Shown: positions 11,511 through 25,200 of the stretch, piece by piece
How positions within the stretch are numbered: the first letter of the stretch is position 1
Layout: each line of letters begins with the position of its first letter
From: Cloeon dipterum
Taxonomy: Eukaryota > Arthropoda > Insecta > Ephemeroptera > Baetidae
Direction: 5' to 3'
Assembly (NCBI RefSeq): GCF_949628265.1
Contig: NC_088790.1
Location: forward strand, 21,270,545-21,334,544
Length of the DNA stretch: 64,000 nt
Made by a program: the position numbers and the translations under genes
The notes under the pieces: model-generated
Told to the model about the DNA's origin: nothing
Seen by the model: the letters and a program-made list of their open reading frames with translations, nothing else
Database searches by the model: none

Positions 11511-11524
11511 GGGGGGGGGGGGGG
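11511..11524. repeat. Poly-G run, 14 nt
   Basis: Fourteen consecutive G residues in AT-rich surroundings. The length is likely variable between individuals or assemblies and may be miscounted. Confidence 0.9.
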
Positions 11525-14500
11525 AAAGCCTCTAAATTTTAGTTTACGGCATATACAAGTATACAATTTTAGTATCTTAATGACTGACAATGAGTCACCC
11601 AGCCAGAATTGTTACATTTTTATCTCATTTTATTTGTTTTGAATTTATATCCTTAGAAAAAAAATAGAAAACGTTAAACGCAAATAAAAAGTGCTAAACA
11701 AAAATGCTTCGAAAAATTGTCACTGAAATTGCGGATTTAATCGCACTTCCAGCGCGAGAATGGTCGTTTTTCTTGATTACTTACAATGATAATGGCACGC
11801 TTGCACCCGTATTCCTCCCTTGTGAGCGCGGTTGGTGGTTGCGGTTTTGAGTTTGTGCTGCGCCAGCCAGTCATTGAAATTTATCGAGCAGGTGTTTGCT
11901 TTGTCGGAACAATGGGGCAGCAAAGGAAGCTGAATTTGTCGTGCTACAAAATTATTTCGCCCCGTCGTCGTTTTTGTGCGAATAAATTACTCTGCGGTTG
12001 CTGAATATGTATATGCCTCGAGCCTCCCTTGTCTGCCATAACGCATTAATTATTTAATTGAGGGGAATGCCTTGGAAACGAATGTCGTGTGTCTCAATTT
12101 GGGTTTTGCAAGAGGAAGAATGGGCAGGGGATGCAAATTTGGACGGGAAGGGGGATTTTGCGATTAGGGGCTCATTAGGCCAGAGAAAAACTGAGCTTGT
12201 GTTTAATGGAGCGTTTAAAATGAATGAAATCAGTGTGAGTAAAAGAAGATAAAGAATTGTGATTTTTTTAGTATGGTACTAATATTGGAAAAATACAAAA
12301 AGGCAGTAGCTATATACACAAATATTTAAATTGGGTAAACCGGGGTTGCATCAGTTGTGCATTTGGAAATTTAGGAATGATATCTTTCTATTTCAAAACG
12401 TGCATGACCACCAACTCGACCGCATCCAACTTTATTTTTCAAATAAAATAATAGCTTTTTCAAAATTCAGTACCATAATTATTTATAAAAAAAATTCCTA
12501 TTGGAAATTAAAAAAAATCTCTTTTGAAATAAACATTTATTGAAATAATTTTTTGTGTACATTTAAACATCAGAATAATCATTTTTGTAATAAATTATAA
12601 GTAATTGATTGCTCCAAATTTACTATGATGTGGTGAATCATTAAAACTATCAGATATTACATACCGAACGTTATGCTTATGCTTGTGAAAATTACATGTG
12701 TGGCTTGCTTGATCGGATCTTCGTAAAAGGCAAGAGTTGCAAGGAGAAGCAGCTGCCTGTGCCCATTGTAATAATCCACACTTTTGTGCTGATCAAAAGT
12801 GGGAGTTGCCGATATTCGAATTAAGAAGTACAATAAATCAAGCCATCGTCCCACAAAGTGCGTTTGCCGGGATAAAGAGAGGGCCGAGGAGCATTATTAT
12901 ATTATCAAAGCGGCGCGGCGAGAGGCTTTTTCGTTGGGCTGGCCGGGGCCGATCAGATTAATGGCTGCTGATATTATTACAAAATAAAAGAGCAGCTAGC
13001 CACCCACTGAAAATTGAAAGATAAACAACGCGCCGAGAGACCTTTTGTGTGTGCTGCAGCATTTGCACCAGGGTGTCATTATCGAGAAAACCCCATCATT
13101 AAACCTTTCAAAGAGGGCGGGAGGCGCCGCGCTTCTAATTGTCTACGACCTGAGCATCACAAATTACACGCTCGTGAATGTCAAGCTCGTAATTTGGTCT
13201 ATGAACGGAAAATCGAGACGATCCGGATAAAAGCGTGAGTAAACAAACAATGGATTTACGTAAATTAGATTCTAAACGCACCGAGACTATGTAAATTACG
13301 TTCGAACGGGTAATTATGCTGCATTTTTTCAGGAAAAGATTAAAATGATTATCATAAAAGTTCTCTTGGTCAACCAATAATTAAATCAAAAGTTTTTAAC
13401 GGTAATTTAAGATTTTCAAGGGCTGTAAATAATAATAGCTTGCAGTATGGAAATGATTCAATACAAAATTTAATACAAAATTGAAGCGTCTCTGTTTCTG
13501 TACAGCCAAGAAGATATAATATATGTTTTACTAATTGAAAAACTTATTTTGAAATAGATTTTTGAAGGATTTATTTTATTTAATGTTCTTTTTAAATAAT
13601 GAAATGAGGCATACATATTTTGACTTGCAATATTTCATTTGATTTTTAAAGAGGATTCAAATCGGTTTCATTCGTATTTTACACATACCTTTCGTGCAAC
13701 AAAACTTCAGAGTTTTTTTTTTATTTTTACCTAACTGGAGGTTAACTGTTCAATGAATTCCGATCGTAAAAAGAGTTTAGAATTAGAATCAACGACCCCG
13801 CGACACATATTGCCCAACGTTCACATGTATGACAGGAGAGAAAAAATTCCGGCTGACGGTAAAATAATCTTGTTTGGGAGAACAGGAGGAGCCGCCCTTG
13901 TTACAATTTAGACAGGTAGGAAAAAGGATCGAGAGGTTTTACTCCGTGCCAGGGCTTTATTGAAACAAATTCCAGTCGTAAAACCTTTGCTCTGCGCTGG
14001 CTCACTGGCAGCAGGTGGAATAAATTATGCATTTAATATTGCTTCTCACTTAAGCCACAGTACACGAATTTGCTTTGTTTGACACCATCTTGGCTGGTAT
14101 ACTCGGACCACCGAAATTCGAATTTCAAAACACTTTGATTGATTTGAAGCGGATTGCACTGTAGAACAATGGACAATAAATTATCCCGAGCCGAGTTTGG
14201 CTTATCTTATGAAGGTGTCCAGTCTAATTTTAATTGGAAAATTCCCACTCAAGCTGGTGAGCAAATCGGTTGAAATTTATTTTCGACGCCCTCATTAATT
14301 AAACGGAAATGAGCAGGTGGCTTGGTATAGGTCTCAATCTCTTTTTACGCGCCAGATCCAATTATTACTTTTGTCGACGGCCGAGAAGAGTTAAAGTAAA
14401 AATTATATTGCTTCTGCCAAAGCGGCAAACGGAGTGATCAGATAATAAATCTCCGACTCAACGAGAGCACTTTTATAAATTGGTGTGAAGAAACGAGGAG

Positions 14501-17391
14501 GGTGGGTCTCCCTTTACGGAATGTTTTAATAATTCGATCCCACCGCACCGCACGCGTGTCCAAAAAGAAGAAACACGTGTCGGAAAGTAATTATTCGGCT
14601 ATTTGGGCGATTTGAAAATTATACGTGAGAAATTTTGGTAAGAGAGACTGTATCAAATTCATTTAAAGACTTCTTGTATGACCGACAATTTTATTTAATG
14701 TTCCGACAGGCCCTTGACGAATCACACCATTCTGGTCACTAATTATTGTTATAAGAATATTTTTGAATTAAATAATATCAATAAAATCACCATGATGCTG
14801 TCTAAATAAAACCATGGCTGATATAGAAACAGGTGTGACAAATTGAAAAATATGTCAACCAGTATTTTATTTATATTAAAAAACCAAACAATTAATTTTT
14901 GATTTTTTTCTCATGAAAAAGTAATAAATACATATATGAAATAATTATTTGATGCTCTCTATTGAAATCATACTAAAAATATGAACATCTATATTATTAT
15001 CGAATGAAAAGTCAGAAAGAAACCTAGTTAAAATTACTTGCGAGGAAAATTATTTCCTTATTATTTGGAACAGTAATTTTTAACAAATCTCAAGAGAGAA
15101 TTTAAATGGTAATAGCCAAAGTCTCAATTTTTTCACGCCTCGCTGAGCGAAAATTGTCAATTAACAAGCAAGTGCAAAAACAAGCCAATTAGTTAGCCCC
15201 ACTTCCACTCTGTTTCAGGCGCCAAAACACGAGCCATATCAGATTAGAAAGATTTAAGGCATAATTAGCGTCGCAAAGATCGCAGTAGGTGACAATTTTA
15301 CGTGCGCGCGCTTTTATCTCTTGAATCTCCCGACGGCTCTGGTGCGCGCGACCAGTTTCCTAAAAAGGACAACCGAATCAGGAGCTGACACGGTTCCAGA
15401 ATTTGCATTCGGAATTACTGTAATCAAACTTTCGTCTCGGAATTTATCGCCTGAAAATGAAAATTTCTCCTGCGCCCACCAAATTCTTTTTTCATTTGGA
15501 TTCCTAGGCAGAATTTTTAGGGCGTTTTCGTGCCTCATTAGCCCGAGAATTATTCGATGGAGACAATAATAAAATAGGAAAAAGGCGTGTGGGTGGCACC
15601 TTTTTGTAAAGAAAGCTCTGTTTTGTCACCAAAAACCACCACGTGATTTAAGAGTTGGACCGGCAGCGTTATTTTCTATTTTTCAGATCGACCCTCGACA
15701 GGGTGTGTGCCTTACTTTTTACGATTATTCTCTCTCCTTCTTCCAAGTGGAAACATAAGGCTAAAATAATCAGGCGGCGACACGCAGGCAGGTACCGAAA
15801 TTATCATCTTTGACGGATGCATCAGAAAAAATGTTCCGCAGCCAGGAGAACAGGGTCACGCCCATCTCATCTGGTCCCTTTATTACGGGGGTCTTGGAAG
15901 ACAAAAAGAGCAGCCTTATTCTTGTCGGTGCAGGCCGACAACAAAAAATTGTCTCCCGCTGATCGTCTGACAACTTCAGCCCTCGCGGCGGCTAATCGAT
16001 GGCGTATTCTCTTCTCCAAAGGGGACGATTTGTTCGTGGAATTATTGTTGTACGCACGTTTGTTGAACGCTTGGGAGGGAATTTATATGCACCTCAACAG
16101 TCCTCACTTCGAATGGGAAATTTAAGCAAGACGGTAGACACAAACACAACAATGAAATTTAAATACATGGGACAAGGCAAATACTATAGTATTATTTGAA
16201 TAATGAATAATGACTATAGTTAGTTGATAGGTGAACAGGACTTTGAATTTTGGACGGTGTTTTTGGAAGTTAAGTATTTTTACTGGATATTTCTATCATC
16301 TTAAAATTTATCGCAATAGAAGCAAAAATAAAAAATGGTAAGATTTAAAATAAAGTTAACTATAAACCTTGTCTAAAACTGATTTTGGACGTGGAAAAAG
16401 TAAAATATTTAAGCATGGAAACCCGACCAAAAATATTTTGTGATGCAAATTTCCACCCATAAGTCAACTTTTGGTAATAATTCAGTAAAAAATGGGACGT
16501 TTCACGTTCATTTACTTGTTTATTTATTTAGACTGCTTAAACAGTTTCAAATGATTTTATGAATGGTTCAAATGGCCTAAAATGGCAGTATTCGAGCTCG
16601 TTCTATGATTATGACTTAAGACCAAGTGGAAAACTCAGAAATAATATAGCTATCAACCTTCTTAATATCACAAGCCTGTTTGACCAACAAGTTAAAGCTT
16701 TGCAATTCATTTTTATTGATGTAATACAAACAAAATATAATGGTAGGAAGAGTTATGTTTATTTTTTTTTGGGCCCATTTAATTCTAAACATGTAAGGAA
16801 CATACCTAAACAGATATTATTAAACAAACACGAAATTCTCTTTGAAGGGAATGAAAAAGATTTCATCCTTGTTGATTTCAGAGTTATTTATTTCTACGAA
16901 AAAACTTTGTAAAAGTATTTAGAAATATATTTGGTTGAAATTATTGTCAATTTGTTAAAAATATTAGCACTTAAATTAGTTAAGAAAAGATCATGAAAAA
17001 TTTTATGCACATTTAACGCTTTATTTATGAGCACGAGTGTTTAAAACACAAATAGTATAAGTTTTTAATAAAGTTTGACGCGGAGATTTTGTTAAAAAGG
17101 CGTGAGAAAAATTGCGATTTGTCAAGGTTATGCGCAGAGAGGCGTCTGTAATTATCCCTAATGTTGCACTTCACCCAATGTTTTTCTTGCGATATCCATA
17201 AATCCACGCAGCACTCCAAAAGCGCAAACAATCGCCTCCGCGCACAACAGTGAGCAATTCTGCGCGCGTCCGCCTCGAAATTACCCTATTTGCCTTCAGA
17301 ATTATTAATGAGGCGCAATTGGAAGTCCAGAAAGTGGTCATTTTTCAGCAGGCTCATCTCTCGCGGCTGCTCACGCGCGAGGCAGACGCAG

Positions 17392-17406
17392 ACACACACA
17401 CACACA
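17392..17406. repeat. Short (AC)n microsatellite
   Basis: About seven and a half AC units in a row, in a GC-richer patch. No function is indicated. Confidence 0.85.
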
Positions 17407-20400
17407 GAAATAATAATATAAGCGAGAGAAAAAGGTCGAAAGGCGGCGCCTTTTCTCGCTCGGCTCCCGCGGCGGTGCAACAGGTACAACTTTTGCTTCA
17501 TTTCTCTCATAAAAGCGACACCTGTCCTCCAAATCGCGCTTTTTCGCGTCCATAGCCGATCGATTTTCGCCGGCTGAAGGTGTGTGTTTGCTCCCTGACG
17601 AAAGGAAAAGGCAGGTGTTGAATTTGGACGGGAATTTCGGGGCCTTTTGGGCCATTTGGGACCCGAAAGCGACGCGCTGTGCTCAGCTCCATGTGCGTGT
17701 GGGCGAGAAAAACGTATTTTCCTGCTCGCAGGCCACGCGCAAACAAATGAGGCGACGCAGAAAGAAAAACGCTACTCCGCATTTAAACACGGAACGCATT
17801 AATTGGGGCCCTCGAGAAATTTAATCTGTACTTTTCCCACAACGCCAAAAATGCTAGATTGCTTCCAACAAGAGGTTTTCTAACTGCTCTTATTAATAAA
17901 AACAAATGATTTTGCACTTTTTTAAAGAAACAGATTTGATTAAAAATCTTACAAGTCCAGCAAATTCCAAAGATTTATCAGCTGGTTCTCCTAAGATGCT
18001 CAGCAGGAGATTAATTGATTAATTACAAAGTTATCAGAAATTGGGTTGAAAAATAATTCGATTAATTTAAAATTTTTACCATCTTAAATTTTATTATTCT
18101 TTAGATGCCAAGCAATGTTTGACAATATTGTTTCTAGATAGATTCTGGACATGGTTGGGGTCAAAGGAAATGAAAAAAAAAACATAATTTCACGAAATTA
18201 TTCAACAGATTTCCTATTTTTAGGCATTAATATGCCATTAAAGATTCCAAATCTGTGATTTTCCTCCTCGATTCCTAAAATATAAGCTAGTTGGAATGAC
18301 CATTTCTAAAAAGGCGGTAAAATGAGGAATTTTTCACGCATGTTCACACGCGCGACGAGCGTAAAATAAATCACGATCAAGCGACAGGCGGAGGCGGATT
18401 ATGAAATAATTTAGGTGCGCATTATTTTCCTCAAGCAATTTCGACCGTTTTGACACGAGGTGTTTTCCTCGGGGCGGCGTCATCAGTTCAAAGGAGAAAA
18501 CAATGCGTGAAATTCCACAGCCAAACTCGTTTCCGGACCAAAGACGAATAAATAATCTGCCTTTTCAGCGCTTTTTATATCTCAAGGGACACATTCCAAG
18601 AATTCAGTCTATATATCGCGTGGGGCAATCGTCTGGCCGCCTTTCTGTTCCATTAGCGGATAAATAAATAGGCAAGTCATTAAAAGTCGATAAAGATGAG
18701 AATTAGCCTGAGGCGTGCAGATTTGTTTACTGAAGCGCCTCTCCTTCTACTTCTTTTCTCTCCAGCCTCTTGCGCGGTCAAATATTTGCGAAGAGCCTCG
18801 AATTCCTAGACACGCGGAGATCGCCCAGCTCGTGTGCACACAGTCTGCTTCACGCACAATGGAAATTTGACCGATATTCTTAAACTTGATACTTTGACAA
18901 AGAACGTGCCACGACTTGTGGTAACACTTGTAAAATGAGAATAATTTTTCAAACACTCCTACGGCACCAGGCAGATACAAATTTCTGAAGGGAAAATTAT
19001 CCCTGATTTTTTTACGAAGATGAGTTTGGACAAAAAGCGGATGATTCATAGAAGTGACAGTTTACTGTTTTTACTGTGTGGAAATTTCATAAAACGAAAC
19101 TCAATATCAGCGATAAAAGGAGACCCGATTTTCCGAGAAATCGTAGGATAACGATAATTTAATAAGAATTTATAAATTAATCATTTGTAAGCACGCCTAA
19201 ACTATCAATTAGCCAATTGACTTATTTTTCATATGAAATTAATTTATGCAAACAGCGTTCGTATGTAAAATTTTAATGGCTGATTTTTAAGCTTGTTCTT
19301 TTCAATTGTTCGAGCAGTTGGAAATTACTGAAACTAAAGCCACAAAATGATTCAATATTACGTCAAATAATTTAATTCTGCGCTCCTTGATTGACATGCA
19401 GCAAATGAAGGAACGTACTTAGAACACTGTGTTTTCACAAACAAAAACAAAATCTTAGACAAGAGTTTTACTGTTCTTCCTGTCTACAAAACCACGCAAA
19501 TTTTCGGCATCTTTGATCTATTTTCTCTTAGGACAGAAAATAATTTGCACACAATCATCACGCACTGCACAGCACACACCCATTGTCACCCACAAAGAGG
19601 CCCTCGTATTTACAATAAGGCTCAGACCGTGATTCGCTCGCCCCTGGCTTGGGACTGCGTCGGTCATTTTTCCACCAAAGCCAATTTCCCAACAAAAGAC
19701 CGCTAATGTTTTTCTTCTGGCCACGGTTGATTACATAATTTCGACATTATTAGCTAGGGCGGCGATAAATTTCGCAAATGAACCTTTCGGAACAGAGCAG
19801 AGACTCGTTGTAATTTATTGCGCGGCTCCTAGGCGCGAATAAAGAATAAATAAAACAAGGCGGCCCGGGCAGCGCGCTATGGCGAAAAATTATGGAGACA
19901 GAAACATGAACCCCAATTGCTTCCAAAAGTCCACACCTCTTCTCTCTTGTAATTGCATGCGATATAATGCTTTGCACGAATAATTTGTCACCGCGAAATT
20001 GTAAAAGTTCGGCCCCTTCAAATGTACACCGGCTAAAAAGGATTAAATAATGCGAGTTCAAAAGTATTTAAATGAGCTGATTAGAATCCAATGCAAATTG
20101 AGACGTTTTGCCTGCTCATTTAAATGAGAATGAAATGCGGGATAAACCCTGCTAAAAGCATCTTTTTGCTCTCACCGCCGCGCGCTTTATGCAAATTTCC
20201 GTTTCAGTTAAAAAGCCTAATCAAAAGCAGCTTCTTGTGCGGACGCTCATTAAGCAAATTAACTTGTTACAACCACTGTGCGCTGGCAATTTATTTCCTT
20301 CACGCGAGCCAAAGAACAGTGCCACACTGAAGGGCGAGCGGTTTCTTGTCCCTTTCTTATTTAATGACTTAAACCTAATTTATTCTGCAAAGCAAGGCTG

Positions 20401-22009
20401 AAATTTATTTGACAGTCAGTAGTACTTGTTTTGTAAATCGAACAAAAATTTACTTGGCGTGAAAAAATGTGGTTGGAACAGTGAAAAAATTATTTATTTA
20501 TTTGCGATGTAAACATTTAATCCAGTGAATATCTATGCTCTTCCGTTTAAAACGATTTCAAATTTTGAATAATTCCGTGATATTCGTAAAATAATACAAC
20601 TGATTCGTATGAAATGTGAATTAAAAATTTAACTAAGAACCGATACTTTAGCCATGAAAAAAATAGAGATTTTGAAATTGCGGCAAATTAATTATTTGCA
20701 TTCCCATGACATTATGTGCTACATCAAAACCAAAACATTTCTCTCTTTATTCAGACCAAAATTAACTTGACACATGCACTGCCGCTCCTTTAAAGGTATG
20801 ATTAATGTGTCTCTATAATAAAATTGTAGCTAAATCACGTCAAACCCCTTTGCCACAAAAACTGGATTTAATTGATTGAGAAAGTTCGCTGAGCGCGTCA
20901 AAATTAAATGGATCAACTTGCGCACGTCCCTCACACGCTTTTATAGCTGCTGAAAAACGAGAAGCGCCCGTCTTCGTATGCGATTTGCATAAATTATTTC
21001 CTCATCAAGCTAGAGTGCCGCGAGCCGGCGATTTTTTATATTTTAATCCCACCGACCAAGTGATAAAAGCTCGAGACGGCGGCGTGTGTAATTGGGAGTG
21101 TTTATTTGTAATTACAAAATTCCTCTCCATTGAGATCGCGCGGCCAGATTGGCTGGCGGTAATTTTCACTCGTGCGCCGCTTTGAAATGCAATTATGACA
21201 AATTATCGGGCAGAAATTACACGCCTCTGAAGAACGTGATTTCGGCCGCGAGAGGAGGCAAATTTTAACGGCGGCTTTTCATCATTTCGACAAGTGCCGA
21301 TTACTACACGCTTAACAAGGTTTTTGCCCATCGCATTTCTCGTGTAATCATGTAATTGCCTACTAGGAACAAGAAAATTGTAATAATTTTTTTGAGTATT
21401 CGCATGTAATGTACAGTAAATTTTATTTATGTAATCAAACATAACATGAAAGGGAATTTCATTAATGGGATAAATATCTGCAAGAATAAACGTTTTCTAT
21501 ATTTTTAGCTACCGATTGCAACTGACAAATCTTCAGGCTAATATTACGTTTCCACCCTTTTAAAAAATTACGTTTTGATTTTTAGCAAATTGACGTACAA
21601 GATAATCCAGGTATTCGAAATTGTTCCCTAAAATTGGTTAATTTTAGCTTTAATTTAAAATTTTATATTAAATTCAGCACTGTGCACCAATAAAGTAGAA
21701 ATAAGGTTGTGCAACAGTTGAGTGGACCTGATTTGTAAAATATTATCCTTTACTGAATTTTTAAAATCTAGATCACAAGGAATGTTTTTCAAAAACTTCG
21801 TGATAGAGCAGGGCGCGCGAATTCCATCACTTGACGCAAATCATTATTTACTGCCTGCGCTTTTTGATCCGGGAGAGAATATAAAGGACCTCACACACAA
21901 ATTTTATGGTCAAGCGAGAATTGTAGGCGTGCTAAAAAGTTATTGATTTTATTGGCTGAATAAAAGATGAGCATTTTATGGCCAGTTTGCGGAAAAATTC
22001 AATTCAGAT

Positions 22010-22265
22010 GTAACGCACGGCCCGGTCTAGGGTTCGGGACTTGTGCTAGTGCGCTACGCCGGTTAGCACTCTTGGTGCTTGCCGGATTTGGCCTTTCTGG
22101 ACCGCGTGCCGCACTCCCGTGGGGCGGCAGCGTGTTCCCTAACTTAAGCTTGAGTTCGTCGGGGCGCGACGACACAAGCCGGACACTAACCAAGTCCTCC
22201 GCACTATGGGGAGGATGGTTGTGTCCTCGGTCCTCCAACACTGCCTGAAGGGCAGTGCCAAAAGA
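22010..22265. repeat. GC-rich repeat-like island in the agrin intron
   Basis: About 250 bp of clearly GC-rich DNA with sharp edges interrupts very AT-rich intron. Both strands stay open for about 80 codons through it. The right end has a neat hairpin, ACTGCC-TGAAG-GGCAGT, near 22240-22256. I do not recognise a gene or a known snRNA in it. The abrupt base-composition change and lack of splice sites suggest an inserted retroelement fragment or SINE-like repeat; I see no second copy in this window, so the call is uncertain. Confidence 0.35.
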
Positions 22266-25200
22266 GGAGCTTTACGCAAATTGCAAATCCTAAGTCTAAC
22301 TTGCAAATTAACTACAAATGAGAGATCTAGGGATAATAAATAGGCGAAATACAATGATGCGTTGCACAGAACGCCTGAGAGAATAAATTGGTAATTTATT
22401 TTCACCGCGTGTCCCGAAAATAATAATAAAAATCCAGTATATTTGCTTTTTGCTCGGAGGCCGAGGAATGATTTACTGTGCGCTCAGTGCGGCGGTCGGC
22501 GCCAGGAAAAAGTGAAATATTGTTTGCGGGCACAAAAACAATGGCCAATAAAAGCTTTTTACTCTTGAGAGCGCAGCCAAAAGAAGTGATTTTCAGCATC
22601 AGAGGTCGCGGAAAAAGCTCAAGATGAAAGGGATAAAATGTGAGAGTAGACTTACGGGACTCGTTTGTTTATCCTTTATATTATTTCACATAATTTTCTC
22701 CAAACCGCCAACCGCCTAATACTAACTCCTTTTTAAATTTTTCATTTTATTAAAATTTTTAAATTATTTTAAACTGTGTAGCAGTCCAGAGCAGGAGTTG
22801 GAAATTTATATGGCAAGGGCAGAAGATTCAGCTCCGCAAAATTGGATTATGGGGGGAAACTGCGGAATTTATTTTCTGTGACAATTCTTTTTTGGGGATT
22901 TTCTTGTCAGAAAAGACCCTTCCAACCTTAATAAATCTCACCAAAAGAATTTAATGCCTACTTTAATGCCGATGAGAGTCAAATATTTCATTTTTTGTGA
23001 GCCAACCACCAAAAATACAAGTAAAGCCAGTCATAAATATGTTTTTCGCCCGCCCGCCGCCATCCACCACATTTTACAAACATCAACACTTATTTTATTT
23101 GGTAATGAGCTGTTTGCTCGCACGTTTTATTCTCTGCTGCTATTGTGGGTAGCTGCAAAGTCGTTCTCTCGTGTGTGTGCGCGATTTCATTTTTTGTAAG
23201 CGCCCGCCGCGCGACGAAAGTGCCCACGCGCGCAGCCCAACAACAATAAATTTCCTCACGAGGCGCCAGACGGTGCACGAGAATCGACGCTGGTAAAATT
23301 TACTGCCACGCATATATTTCTGCTGCATACTAGTGTGCATTCTACACCGACAAGTGAGGCTATATTTCATTGCTTAGGCCTTGATATTGGGAAAATTGAT
23401 TTTTATTCCCTCGACTTCTATTGCGAGCTCTTTGAGTTATTATTTTATTGAGGCCATAGGGCATCGAAATGTGCAAATTCTTTAACCAGATGTTTGTTAG
23501 GTAGGTTAAATATAACGCGAATTTTACTTTAAATTCAATAAATTTTGTCAACTGTCCGCGAATGACGAAATTTTAACTTTCTACTTATCGTATACTAGCT
23601 GAGTAGTATTATTTATTGGGAGTTCATAGTTTTCACATTTGATATTTTTTATGAAAGTAACACAAATCCGTATTTTCATATGCTTAGTATAAATCTGACT
23701 AAATGGATTAGTGACAATCACATAAATAACTCTGCTTGAAATTTGAAATACAAAGAAAATTCCCGTTTGCAACTAAAAGCTTTTTATGCGTGTATTTTGT
23801 ACGAGATAAGAAGAAATATGAGAGCTTTTTCCACCATCTTTCATTTCAAATGAATGGTGCTGAATTCCAAACAGCGCCACAATAAGCAAAAAGGGCCTGA
23901 GCCGTGTGTACGGCTCCCGCGTATGTTTATTTTGCCAGAGCAAAATTCTCCACAACTTGCCGCGCACGAGATAAATATAAAATACAAGGAATAACGCGCG
24001 CGCCTTATTTTCATTCAGCAGCCGCTTGCAAAGAGCGAAAAATGAATCATTCGCGGTGGGTACATGTTCCCTTTGTTTTTTATCATCCTCTTGTAAAACA
24101 GTACGAGGATGCTGTTTTAGAGAAATCGCGCGTCGGCAGAGAGAAACAACTTGCGTGTGTTTACGCATATTATAAAGTGAGTGTGTGCCGCGGTCGCGCG
24201 TGGTTTCCAGGTAGACACATTCATTCTCGCAGGATTTTGCGGTCCCTTTTGCTTAGGACAATAAACACGAAGCATTTTCGGATTGGTCTGTTAGCGAGAG
24301 AGCGGCTGATAAATAGTATAAATAGTTTGGACACATTCGAGAAAATGTATTTTTTGATCTCTTCCAGCCCATAGTAATCGTTAAAGTAAACAAAAGGTAG
24401 AGAAACAAATCTGTTTTGAAGGACAAGCAAGTCACGTATAGGGATGTAAAATAGTCAAAGAATATTAGTTAGAAACATGCAAAAAAGTTATCTTTGCATC
24501 TAGAAAACTCGTTGTAAAGACAATATTTTATAGCAAATTTGTTGCCCACATTTATGAAAAAACTATGGTCAAGACTTTGTTTCTATGTCATCTGTCATTC
24601 TTTTATTCTGTAATAATTTAGTAGCATGTAAGATAACATTTAATAACGATGGAATCTTGATTGCAACTTATCTTATAAGTATAGTATATTATTATATAAG
24701 CTGCCAAAATTGTACATGATACGAAAATACATATTTTGCTATATAGCCAAATATTTCAATGAATCTAAGCAAATGCTTGTTTTTTTGCCTAATGTGGTTT
24801 TGCAGAGTTCACTTGTAATCTGATTAAAATTAATTGACCCTGGAAATACAGTGCATAAATGTGGGAAATCCTAACTGTTTATAAAGATGCTTGAAAATAC
24901 ACTCGCATCAACTACAATTATTTCATATTTTCAATTTACTTGGAGGAGCTGCAGAGATAACACACAGCTTTTAGTTCGTAAATTATCTCCTCTTTCTGGG
25001 AGAGAAAAATTGCTGATAATTTTACATTGGACCAAAAAAAACATAAAGTTTGCGTCATCTTAAGCAACAAAAAATATACATCAGCGTGAAATTCCCCAGC
25101 CCCTTTAATGTTGTACTACAGGCAGAAAAATGCAATCAACAGAGTTAAGAATCAGAGATCTTTATCACACTCGGCCATTTTTCAACTCAAATTTATGTAA

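Larger units (their letters stand above)
11161..22009. other. Large agrin intron, left part: no gene seen
   Basis: This is intron sequence of the NtA-form agrin transcript, or upstream DNA of the transmembrane form. Open frames up to about 117 codons occur on both strands, but none shows a protein pattern, codon bias or splice sites. Local GC-richer patches (12.85-13.2, 15.3-16.0, 17.1-17.8 and 18.4-18.8 kb) could be regulatory. Simple repeats at 11.51 and 17.39 kb are listed separately. Confidence 0.5.

Noticed and set aside
23773..24374. 130-156-codon open frames on opposite strands
   Set aside because: They overlap each other, show no domain, and lack splice or start context inside the agrin intron; most likely chance.
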